Source: Lachnospiraceae bacterium
GTDB taxonomy: Bacteria; Bacillota; Clostridia; Lachnospirales; Anaerotignaceae
Length of the DNA: 5,095 nt
Assembly: GCA_028695945.1 (NCBI GenBank)
Contig: JAQVIB010000157.1
Location: 1 to 5,095 of the forward strand
Direction: 5' to 3'
In this document: piece after piece, positions 1-5,095 of the stretch
Numbering within the stretch: the first letter of the stretch is position 1
How the letters are laid out: the number at the start of each line of letters is the position of its first letter
Notes under the pieces: model-generated
The model's input: only the letters and a program-made list of their open reading frames with translations
The model's database searches: none
Told to the model about the DNA's origin: nothing
Made by a program: the position numbers and the translations under genes

Positions 1-220
1 GCCTTAAGAACTTGATAAAAAAAGTGCCCCAGCAAAAGAATTTTATGTTCTTGGCAGAGGTGCTTTAAGACGTGCTGTAATAGACGGTGATATGGAAAAA
101 GGCTCTATTATGAGCGGACAGATTGCAGGACTTGTGACTAAAGAACAGACAGCAAAGGAAATTTTAGACGAACTTTATACCGAATACAAAGCAATTATAA
201 AAAATACAGAAAGACCTTAA
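1..220 (+). CDS. fabK: Enoyl-[acyl-carrier-protein] reductase FabK, C-terminal end only (5' part outside window)
   Basis: FabK is the FMN-dependent, NAD(P)H-using enoyl-ACP reductase that completes each FASII elongation cycle in many Firmicutes; it is unrelated to FabI. Only about the last 70 residues are visible, read in the frame ending at TAA 218-220. They contain the family's C-terminal signature: LGRGALRRAVIDGD followed by GSIMSGQIAGLV, close to the G-ALxxAVxxGDxxxGSVMAGQIAGLV pattern of known FabK proteins. The tail ends in NTERP. Position upstream of fabD agrees with the streptococcal and clostridial operon. Oddity: in this frame the codon at 5-7 is TAA, inside what should be coding sequence, since residues just after it (ELDKKSAP) still look like FabK. 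This could be a frameshift, a point mutation or an error at a contig edge; with only four bases before it, the window cannot decide. Family assignment is firm; intactness of the gene is unknown. Confidence 0.85.
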
Positions 221-281
221 TGGTTTCCCTCTATTCTGCCAATAAAAAGTGGAATAGAGGGCAAAAGGTCTTATTATTTTT
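211..281 (+). terminator. Nested inverted repeat with T-rich tail between fabK and fabD; possible intrinsic terminator or attenuator
   Basis: Seen directly: an outer 8-bp stem pairs AAGACCTT (211-218) with AAGGTCTT (265-272). Inside it a perfect 10-bp stem pairs CCCTCTATTC (227-236) with GAATAGAGGG (252-261), extendable by three more pairs (two of them G-U) to leave a loop of about 9 bases. The T-rich run TTATTATTTTT (271-281) follows at once, so the arrangement looks like a Rho-independent terminator. The 5' outer arm overlaps the fabK stop codon, so a ribosome finishing fabK would block the outer stem and partly the inner one. Because the downstream genes belong to the same pathway and no promoter is evident in the gap, partial termination or attenuation fits better than full termination. 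Function is inference; the pairing is not. Confidence 0.55.
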
Positions 282-286
282 AAGGA
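282..286 (+). promoter_or_regulatory. Ribosome binding site of fabD
   Basis: AAGGA lies 3 bases before GTG 290, 6 before ATG 293 and 9 before ATG 296. The GTG is too close, so one of the two ATGs is the start. I prefer 296, because aligning the site to the full AAGGAGG consensus puts its end at about 288, seven bases from ATG 296, and because the protein then begins MKIAFIFSGQGSQ as in relatives. It sits directly after the T-rich tract of the hairpin. Confidence 0.6.
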
Positions 287-295
287 TGAGTGATG

Positions 296-1234
296 ATGAA
301 GATAGCTTTTATTTTTAGCGGACAGGGTTCCCAAAATATTGGTATGGGAAAAGAATTATACGAAAATTTCACCTCAGCAAAAGAGGTTTTTGATATTGCC
401 AACGAAGCACTTGGCTTCTCTATAACAGATATATGCTTTTCAGACGAAGAGCAACTTAATAAAACAGAATATACACAGCCAGCAATTTTAACCATGAGTA
501 TTGCGGCATTAAAAATACTTGAAGAAAAAGGAATTAAAGCAGATTACGTGGCAGGGCTTAGCCTTGGCGAATATTCAGCGTGTGTTGCAAGCGGTGTTTT
601 CAAATTTGAAGATGCTGTTAAGTTAGTAAGAAAAAGAGGCCGTTTTATGACAGAGGCTGTGCCTGTAGGTGAAGGTGCAATGTATGCCATAATGGGTTTA
701 GAGCGTGATGTAGTTGAAAAAACTTGTGCAGAGGTTATGTCACAGGGCGGATACGTTGCACCAGCAAATTACAATGCACCAGGGCAGATTGTTATTGCAG
801 GTGAAACCCAGACAGCTGATAAAACGGCAGAATTATTAAAAGAACAAGGTGCAAAAATGTGCGTTAAGCTTAACGTAAGCGGACCTTTCCATACTGCACT
901 TTTAAAGCCAGCAAGTGATAAGCTTGCTATTGAACTTGAAAATATTCAAATAAACCCTATGGAGATTCCTGTTGTAACAAACGTAACAGGCGAGCCTATG
1001 GTTGAAGGTGAAATTGCAAATACCCTAATTAAACAGGTAATGAGTCCTGTTAAGTGGGAAGATACAATAAAATATCTTCACGCTCAGGGTGTAGATACTT
1101 TTATTGAAATTGGCCCAGGCAAGGCACTTTCAGGCTTTGTTAAACGTACAGTTAAGGGTGTTAAAATATTAAACGTAGAAGATATGAAGTCATTGGAAAA
1201 AACATTGGCGTCATTGGAGGAAGAAAAATGCTAA
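296..1234 (+). CDS. fabD: Malonyl-CoA:ACP transacylase FabD
   Basis: This cytoplasmic enzyme transfers malonyl from CoA to the phosphopantetheine arm of acyl carrier protein, supplying the extender for FASII. The 312-residue length matches the family (about 310). Visible motifs in order: oxyanion-hole segment GQGSQ (residues 9-13); nucleophile elbow GLSLGEY (87-93) with catalytic Ser89; Arg114 in the RKRGRF stretch, expected to bind the malonyl carboxylate; GPFHT with catalytic His199; Gln247 before MSPVKW; and the C-terminal EIGPGKAL. The helical flap and ferredoxin-like subdomain region (about 125-190) is present, so no part is missing. Possible starts are GTG 290, ATG 293 and ATG 296; the last is chosen on ribosome-binding-site spacing. 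The stop lies inside the start of fabG (ATGCTAA), suggesting coupled translation. Base composition resembles its neighbours. Confidence 0.97.
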   Translation: MKIAFIFSGQGSQNIGMGKELYENFTSAKEVFDIANEALGFSITDICFSDEEQLNKTEYTQPAILTMSIAALKILEEKGIKADYVAGLSLGEYSACVASGVFKFEDAVKLVRKRGRFMTEAVPVGEGAMYAIMGLERDVVEKTCAEVMSQGGYVAPANYNAPGQIVIAGETQTADKTAELLKEQGAKMCVKLNVSGPFHTALLKPASDKLAIELENIQINPMEIPVVTNVTGEPMVEGEIANTLIKQVMSPVKWEDTIKYLHAQGVDTFIEIGPGKALSGFVKRTVKGVKILNVEDMKSLEKTLASLEEEKC

Positions 1235-1959
1235 AAGGCAAAACAGCGTTGGTAACAGGTGCGGCAAAGGGTATTGGCAAAGCAATAGCCATTGAATTTG
1301 CCAAAGAAGGTGCAAACATTGTGCTTAACTATAGAAGTACAGTGGATGACGAAACCATAAAGGAAATTGAAAGCTTTGGTGTGGAGTGTTTTGCACTAAA
1401 GGCAGATGTGAGCGATTTTGCACAAGCTGAAAGCCTTATTAAAGAAGCAAAAGCACATTTTGGCAGTTTGGATGTTTTGGTAAATAATGCAGGAATTACA
1501 CGTGACGGACTTTTAATGCGTATGAGCGAGGAGGATTTTGACTCTGTGCTTAGAATAAACCTAAAAGGGGCATTTAATACTATCCGTCATGCTTCAAATA
1601 TAATGCTTAAACAAAAACAAGGTACAATTATAAATTTAAGTTCTGTTGTTGGGCTTATGGGTAACGCTGGTCAGGCTAACTATGCGGCAAGCAAGGCTGG
1701 TCTTATTGGTCTTACAAAATCTACAGCACGTGAACTGGCACCAAGAGGAATTACATGTAATGCCATTGCCCCTGGTTTTATTGCAACAGATATGACAGAA
1801 ACATTAAGTGAACAGGTTAAGGAACAGATGTTAAGCAATATTCCACTTAAGGCATACGGCACGGGTGAAGATGTTGCAAGGGCGGCAGTATTCCTTGCAA
1901 AAAACAGGTATATAACAGGACAGGTACTTAATGTAGACGGCGGCATGGTTATGAACTAA
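1228..1959 (+). CDS. fabG: 3-oxoacyl-[acyl-carrier-protein] reductase FabG
   Basis: FabG is the NADPH-dependent reductase that turns 3-ketoacyl-ACP into (R)-3-hydroxyacyl-ACP, the first reduction of each elongation cycle. It is a classical short-chain dehydrogenase of 243 residues (family usual 244-248). Visible motifs: the Rossmann glycine motif TGAAKGIG (10-17), NNAG (86-89), catalytic Asn111, Ser139 within LSSVVG, and the YxxxK pair Tyr152 and Lys156 in NYAASK. APGFIATDM (181-189) and the C-terminal NVDGGM (235-240) are typical of FabG rather than of other short-chain dehydrogenases. The start overlaps the fabD end by 7 bases. A GGAGG at 1216-1220, inside fabD, lies 7 bases upstream and supports this ATG. 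The stop codon is embedded in the ribosome binding site of fabF. The operon context makes the FASII role secure. Confidence 0.97.
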   Translation: MLKGKTALVTGAAKGIGKAIAIEFAKEGANIVLNYRSTVDDETIKEIESFGVECFALKADVSDFAQAESLIKEAKAHFGSLDVLVNNAGITRDGLLMRMSEEDFDSVLRINLKGAFNTIRHASNIMLKQKQGTIINLSSVVGLMGNAGQANYAASKAGLIGLTKSTARELAPRGITCNAIAPGFIATDMTETLSEQVKEQMLSNIPLKAYGTGEDVARAAVFLAKNRYITGQVLNVDGGMVMN

Positions 1960-1964
1960 GGAGG
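1958..1964 (+). promoter_or_regulatory. Perfect AAGGAGG ribosome binding site of fabF, overlapping the fabG stop
   Basis: The seven bases AAGGAGG match the anti-Shine-Dalgarno sequence fully and share two bases with the fabG TAA stop (1957-1959). They stand 8 bases before GTG 1973 and decide that GTG as the fabF start. A ribosome terminating on fabG would cover the site, which suggests termination-reinitiation coupling (inference). Confidence 0.85.
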
Positions 1965-1972
1965 TCTTTAAA

Positions 1973-3208
1973 GTGAAGAGATGTGTTATTACAGGTATGG
2001 GTGCTATTACACCTATAGGCAATGACGTAGAAAGTTTTTGGGACGGACTTAAAAACGGTGACTGCGGTGTAGATTATATTAAGTCTTTTAATACAGAAAA
2101 TTTTAAAGCCAAGGTGGCGGCGGAAATTAAAGACTTTGATGTTGAAAAATATGTACCTAAAAAAGAACTTAAAAGAAATGATATGTTTTCAATTTATGGT
2201 ATTGCGGCGGCTTGTCAGGCTTACGAAATGAGCGGACTTGACAGCGAAAAAATAGACCACGACCGTTTTGGTGTAATTGTTGGCAGCGGCATTGGCGGGC
2301 TTAAAACAATGGAAGAACAAATTTTGAAACTAGGCGAAAGAGGCCCTGCTAGGGTTTCCCCATTATTTATACCTATGACAATAAGCAATATGGCGGCAGG
2401 AAATATTGCATTAAAATTTGGTGCAAAAGGTATTTGTACATGTGTTGTAACAGCATGTGCAACTGGAACAAACTCCATTGGCGAGGCGTACAGAAATATT
2501 AAGCATGGATATTTGGATGTATGCATTGCTGGAGGAACAGAAGCGTCAATATCTGAAATTGCGGTTGCAGGTTTTGCAAACCTTACAGCACTTTCTACTG
2601 AAGCTGACCCCAAAAAAGCGTGCAGGCCTTTTGATAAGGAACGCGGTGGTTTTGTTATGGGAGATGGTGCAGGTATGCTTATGCTGGAAGAGCTTGAGCA
2701 CGCACAGGCACGTGGAGCAAAAATATATGGCGAGATTGTTGGATATGGTGCAACTTGTGACGCTTACCATGTAACTGCACCATCACCAGACGGCGAAGGT
2801 GCGGCAAAAGCAATGATTATGGCAATGAAAGAAGCTGGAATTACTGCGGAGGATATTTCCTATATCAATGCACATGGTACAGGTACACCACCAAATGACA
2901 GCAGTGAAACTATGGCTATTAAAAGGGCGTTTGGAGATACTGCATATCGCGTGCCAGTTTCCTCTACAAAGTCTATGACAGGACATTTACTTGGTGCCGC
3001 AGGTGCAATTGAAGCAATAGCTTGTATTTTTGCATTGCAAAATGATATAATTCCGCCTACAATTGGATATGAAAACAAAGACGAGGAATGTGACCTTGAT
3101 TATGTAACAGAAGGTGCAAGAGCAGCTAGTGTGAACTATGCCTTATCCAACTCTCTTGGTTTTGGCGGACACAATGCAGTTTTATGCTTTAAAAAGTGGG
3201 AGGCATAA
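1973..3208 (+). CDS. fabF: 3-oxoacyl-[acyl-carrier-protein] synthase II FabF
   Basis: FabF is the elongating ketosynthase: it takes an acyl chain from acyl-ACP onto its cysteine and condenses it with malonyl-ACP, releasing CO2. The 411 residues match the family. Motifs in order: N-terminal MKRCVITGMGAITPIG; nucleophile Cys162 in TACATG; DKERGGFVMGDGAG (221-234); His301 in NAHGTGT; Lys333 and His338 in the STKSMTGHLLGAAG block; and GFGGHN (396-401) with the gating Phe397. The Cys-His-His triad places it among FabF/FabB enzymes rather than the initiating FabH, which has Cys-His-Asn. FabF is preferred over FabB from the Firmicutes operon context and N-terminal similarity. Translation starts at GTG, with a perfect ribosome binding site 8 bases upstream. 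No acpP gene separates it from fabG, although ACP lies at this place in some other bacteria. Confidence 0.97.
   Translation: MKRCVITGMGAITPIGNDVESFWDGLKNGDCGVDYIKSFNTENFKAKVAAEIKDFDVEKYVPKKELKRNDMFSIYGIAAACQAYEMSGLDSEKIDHDRFGVIVGSGIGGLKTMEEQILKLGERGPARVSPLFIPMTISNMAAGNIALKFGAKGICTCVVTACATGTNSIGEAYRNIKHGYLDVCIAGGTEASISEIAVAGFANLTALSTEADPKKACRPFDKERGGFVMGDGAGMLMLEELEHAQARGAKIYGEIVGYGATCDAYHVTAPSPDGEGAAKAMIMAMKEAGITAEDISYINAHGTGTPPNDSSETMAIKRAFGDTAYRVPVSSTKSMTGHLLGAAGAIEAIACIFALQNDIIPPTIGYENKDEECDLDYVTEGARAASVNYALSNSLGFGGHNAVLCFKKWEA
3198..3203 (+). promoter_or_regulatory. Ribosome binding site of accB, inside the end of fabF
   Basis: GGGAGG lies within the last codons of fabF and 9 bases before ATG 3213. 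It selects this ATG over an upstream in-frame ATG at 3138, which would add 25 residues unlike AccB that merely overlap fabF in another frame. Confidence 0.7.
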
Positions 3209-3212
3209 GGTA

Positions 3213-3674
3213 ATGGAATTTAACGAAATAAAAGAACTTATTGGAATTATAGATTCTTCAAACTTAAGAAGCTTCGAGCTTTCAAACAACGGTGCATTTA
3301 TTAAAATGAGCAAAAACACAGCAGACACAGCAAGTACATCTGCACCTATTGTTGCTGCGGAAAACATTTCAACACATGAAAATCAGCCAGTTGTACAAAA
3401 ACCAGAAAATATTGAAAAACCAAAGGCTGAATCCCTTGGTGGCAATGTTGTTAAAGCACCTTTGGTTGGAACTTTTTACTCAAGCCCAGCGCCTGGAAAG
3501 CCAGATTTTGTAAGTGTTGGTTCAAAGGTTAAAAAAGGCGATGTACTTTGCATAATTGAAGCTATGAAGATTATGAATGAGGTAGTAAGCCAGTTTGACG
3601 GCGAAATTGCCGAAGTGCTTGCAGCACCAGAGGACTTAGTGGAATATGGTAAGCCATTATTTAGAATAGTTTAA
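3213..3674 (+). CDS. accB: Biotin carboxyl carrier protein of acetyl-CoA carboxylase, AccB
   Basis: AccB carries the biotin that moves carboxyl groups from the biotin carboxylase (AccC) to the carboxyltransferase (AccA/AccD), the committed step toward malonyl-CoA. With the start at 3213 the product has 153 residues, near the 156 of the E. coli protein. An N-terminal helix-rich segment MEFNEIKELIGII (1-13) is followed by a low-complexity linker (about 35-75) rich in Ala, Pro, Ser, Glu and Lys, then the biotinyl domain (about 79-153). Inside that domain are the acetyl-CoA carboxylase-type thumb, PLVGTFYSSPAPGKPDFV (83-100), and the biotin site EAMKIMNE with Lys119 as the modified residue. The thumb separates AccB from lipoyl domains and from decarboxylase biotin carriers. 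The gene begins 4 bases after the fabF stop. A longer form from ATG 3138 is possible but unlikely. Confidence 0.96.
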   Translation: MEFNEIKELIGIIDSSNLRSFELSNNGAFIKMSKNTADTASTSAPIVAAENISTHENQPVVQKPENIEKPKAESLGGNVVKAPLVGTFYSSPAPGKPDFVSVGSKVKKGDVLCIIEAMKIMNEVVSQFDGEIAEVLAAPEDLVEYGKPLFRIV

Positions 3675-3700
3675 CCCAAACCTATTTGGCATATGCCTTA
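3675..3700 (+). repeat. Small inverted repeats in the accB-fabZ gap
   Basis: The gap holds CCAAA (3676-3680) paired with TTTGG (3685-3689) over a 4-base loop, overlapping a perfect 10-bp palindrome GGCATATGCC (3688-3697). There is no T-rich tract, so it is not a terminator. It could be a minor RNA hairpin, an mRNA processing site or a protein-binding palindrome, or chance; nothing in the sequence decides between these. Confidence 0.35.
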
Positions 3701-3708
3701 AAAGGAGA
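3701..3708 (+). promoter_or_regulatory. Ribosome binding site of fabZ
   Basis: AAAGGAGA has its GGAG core at 3704-3707. ATG 3709 would leave only one base of spacing, whereas ATG 3715 leaves seven, so the latter is taken as the fabZ start. Confidence 0.8.
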
Positions 3709-3714
3709 ATGAAA

Positions 3715-4137
3715 ATGAACGATATTAATGATATAATGAAGGTTCTTCCTCATAGACCTCCATTTTTGCTTATAGACAGAATTGAAGAAGTTGTACCTGG
3801 TGAACGTGTGGTTGCAATTAAAAATGTAACTATGAACGAGCCTTATTTTGTAGGGCATTTTCCAAGTGAACCAGTAATGCCAGGTGTGCTTATTGTGGAG
3901 GCTATGGCACAGGCAGGGGCATACGCTGTACTTAGCATGGAGGAATACAAAGGCAAGCTTGCATATTTTGGTGGTATAGACAAAGCTAAATTTAGACGTA
4001 AAGTAGTGCCTGGAGATACACTTCGCATAGAGGTGGAGATTATTAAGTTAAAATCCATTGCAGGGGTTGGCAAAGCAGTTGCATATGTTGATGGCAAAAA
4101 AGCCTGTGAAGCAGAAATAACATTTATGATAGGATAA
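3715..4137 (+). CDS. fabZ: 3-hydroxyacyl-[acyl-carrier-protein] dehydratase FabZ
   Basis: FabZ removes water from (R)-3-hydroxyacyl-ACP to give trans-2-enoyl-ACP, the substrate of FabK. The 140-residue product is a single hot-dog domain of normal length. Visible motifs: N-terminal LPHRPPFLLIDR (11-22); GHFP (47-50) with catalytic His48; PGVLIVEAMAQ (56-66) with catalytic Glu62; and the later IDKAKFRRKVVPGD stretch (88-101). The HRPPFLLIDR and GHFP segments favour FabZ over FabA. Some Firmicutes have FabZ-like proteins (FabN in enterococci) that also isomerise the double bond for unsaturated fatty acids; sequence reading cannot exclude this, but the position between accB and accC is the standard fabZ position. 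An upstream ATG at 3709 in the same frame would add two residues and is too close to the ribosome binding site. Confidence 0.96.
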   Translation: MNDINDIMKVLPHRPPFLLIDRIEEVVPGERVVAIKNVTMNEPYFVGHFPSEPVMPGVLIVEAMAQAGAYAVLSMEEYKGKLAYFGGIDKAKFRRKVVPGDTLRIEVEIIKLKSIAGVGKAVAYVDGKKACEAEITFMIG

Positions 4138-4141
4138 ATTT

Positions 4142-4148
4142 GAGGTGG
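4142..4148 (+). promoter_or_regulatory. Ribosome binding site of accC
   Basis: GAGGTGG, beginning 4 bases after the fabZ stop, matches the 3' part of the AAGGAGGTGA consensus; its GAGGT core ends 7 bases before GTG 4154. It fixes this GTG as the accC start, which gives the conserved N-terminus MFSKILIANRGEIA. No ATG lies in this frame near this point. Confidence 0.8.
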
Positions 4149-4153
4149 TTTAA

Positions 4154-5095
4154 GTGTTTTCTAAAATATTAATTGCCAATAGAGGTGAAATTGCAGTACG
4201 TATTATACGTGCTTGCAGAGAAATGGGCATAAAGACAGTTGCTGTTTTTTCCGAGCCTGATAGAGATGCACTGCATACCCAATTGGCAGATGAGGCCGTT
4301 TGCATAGGTCCAGCAAAAAGTAACGACAGCTACCTTAATATGCAAAACATTATAAGTGCGGCAGTTGCTACAAAGGCACAAGCTATTCATCCTGGGTTCG
4401 GTTTTCTTGCGGAAAATAGTATTTTTGCCGCAATGTGTACCGAATGTAATATAAAATTTATAGGCCCAGACGCAGAAACAATTGACAAGATGGGAAATAA
4501 ATCTAATGCACGAGAGCTTATGATTGAGGCGAAAGTTCCAGTTATACCTGGTAGTGACGGGGTAGTGGAAGATGCCCAAAAGGCGAAAGAGGTTGCAAAG
4601 AAATTAGGCTACCCTGTTATGGTGAAGGCTTCGGCAGGCGGTGGTGGCAAAGGAATACGTATTGTACGTAGTGAGGAAGACCTTGAAGCGGCATATGAAA
4701 GTGCTAAAAGCGAAACAAAAGCAGCATTTGGTGACGACACCATGTATATGGAAAAGGTAGTTGAAAATGCACGCCATATAGAAATACAAATTTTAGGTGA
4801 CGAGTTTGGTAACGTAATCCACTTAGGAGAGCGTGACTGTTCTTTGCAAAGACGAAACCAGAAGGTTTTGGAGGAAGCACCATCGCCAGCACTTAACGAA
4901 GATGTTCGTAAGGCGATGGGAGAGGCGGCAGTTAAGGCGGCAAAGGCAGTTGGTTATAAAAGTGCAGGAACAATTGAATTTTTGTATGAAAAAAGTGGAA
5001 ATTTCTACTTTATGGAAATGAATACACGTATACAGGTTGAACATCCTGTAACTGAAATGATAACAGGAATAGACATTGTTAAGGAGCAAGTTAGA
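4154..5095 (+). CDS. accC: Biotin carboxylase subunit of acetyl-CoA carboxylase, AccC (3' end outside window)
   Basis: AccC uses ATP and bicarbonate to carboxylate the biotin on AccB. The frame stays open from GTG 4154 to the window end, giving 314 residues of a protein usually about 450 long, so roughly the last 135 are missing. Visible parts: the N-terminal biotin carboxylase domain (KILIANRGEIAVR, HPGFGFLAEN at 79-88) and most of the ATP-grasp domain, with Lys116, Lys158, the glycine-rich loop SAGGGGKG (160-167), the His208-containing RHIEIQ, ERDCSLQRR (226-234), Glu275, and EMNTRIQVEHP (288-298) with Glu288, Asn290, Arg292 and Glu296. Where E. coli AccC has His236 in QRRHQK this protein has Asn235 (QRRNQK). 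Biotin carboxylase domains of pyruvate or propionyl-CoA carboxylases look alike, but the accB-fabZ context points to acetyl-CoA carboxylase. accD and accA are expected downstream. Confidence 0.96.
   Translation, partial: MFSKILIANRGEIAVRIIRACREMGIKTVAVFSEPDRDALHTQLADEAVCIGPAKSNDSYLNMQNIISAAVATKAQAIHPGFGFLAENSIFAAMCTECNIKFIGPDAETIDKMGNKSNARELMIEAKVPVIPGSDGVVEDAQKAKEVAKKLGYPVMVKASAGGGGKGIRIVRSEEDLEAAYESAKSETKAAFGDDTMYMEKVVENARHIEIQILGDEFGNVIHLGERDCSLQRRNQKVLEEAPSPALNEDVRKAMGEAAVKAAKAVGYKSAGTIEFLYEKSGNFYFMEMNTRIQVEHPVTEMITGIDIVKEQVR

Noticed and set aside
272..277. TATTAT as a -10 promoter element for fabD
   Set aside because: No matching -35 element at the right distance; the run is better explained as the T-rich tail of the hairpin.
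290..295. GTG 290 as the fabD start
   Set aside because: Only 3 bases from the ribosome binding site; ATG 293 or 296 is better spaced and gives the normal N-terminus.
2221..2613. 130-residue open frame on the - strand
   Set aside because: It lies wholly opposite fabF, whose frame carries all ketosynthase motifs; no ribosome binding site or recognisable domain.
2457..2774. 105-residue + strand open frame inside fabF
   Set aside because: Out-of-frame shadow of fabF; no family resemblance, and it spans the conserved ketosynthase core.
3138..3212. 25-residue N-terminal extension of AccB from ATG 3138
   Set aside because: The extension overlaps fabF coding sequence, is unlike AccB N-termini, and the GGGAGG at 3198-3203 points to ATG 3213.
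3696..3705. CCTT-AA-AAGG as a hairpin hiding the fabZ ribosome binding site
   Set aside because: A two-base loop with four pairs is too tight to be stable.
4169..4579. 136-residue open frame on the - strand
   Set aside because: It is antisense to accC, which shows clear biotin carboxylase motifs across the same bases; its Cys-, Tyr- and Asn-rich composition is typical of a reverse-strand shadow.

Overview
The window carries a type II fatty acid synthesis (FASII) operon, with every gene on the + strand. It looks like a low-GC Gram-positive bacterium, most likely a Clostridia-class Firmicute. Three things support this: AT-rich coding sequence, strong AGGAGG-type ribosome binding sites with two GTG starts, and a FabK-type enoyl-ACP reductase beside fabD. 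The gene order fabK-fabD-fabG-fabF-accB-fabZ-accC is the one known from streptococci and is closely similar to that of clostridia. A genus cannot be assigned from sequence reading alone, and nothing suggests horizontal transfer.

Layout: the 3' end of fabK (1-220) has an in-frame stop almost at the window edge. A 70-base gap follows, holding a nested inverted repeat and a T-rich tract that resemble an intrinsic terminator or attenuator. Then come fabD (296-1234), fabG (1228-1959, overlapping fabD by 7 bases), fabF (1973-3208, GTG start), accB (3213-3674), a 40-base gap with small palindromes, fabZ (3715-4137), and accC (4154 to the window end, GTG start, C-terminal third missing). No stretch over 300 bases lacks a gene. 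I found no RNA gene, mobile element, CRISPR array or convincing promoter.

How the genes work together: AccB carries biotin, which AccC carboxylates; a carboxyltransferase (AccA/AccD, presumably downstream) then makes malonyl-CoA. FabD moves the malonyl group to acyl carrier protein. FabF condenses malonyl-ACP with the growing acyl-ACP. FabG reduces the 3-keto group, FabZ dehydrates the 3-hydroxyacyl-ACP, and FabK reduces the enoyl-ACP. ACP, FabH, AccD and AccA are needed for a full set but are not in the window.

The content is housekeeping, and I see no sign of a new system. The points most worth checking are the fabK-fabD hairpin and the apparent disruption of fabK at the left edge.
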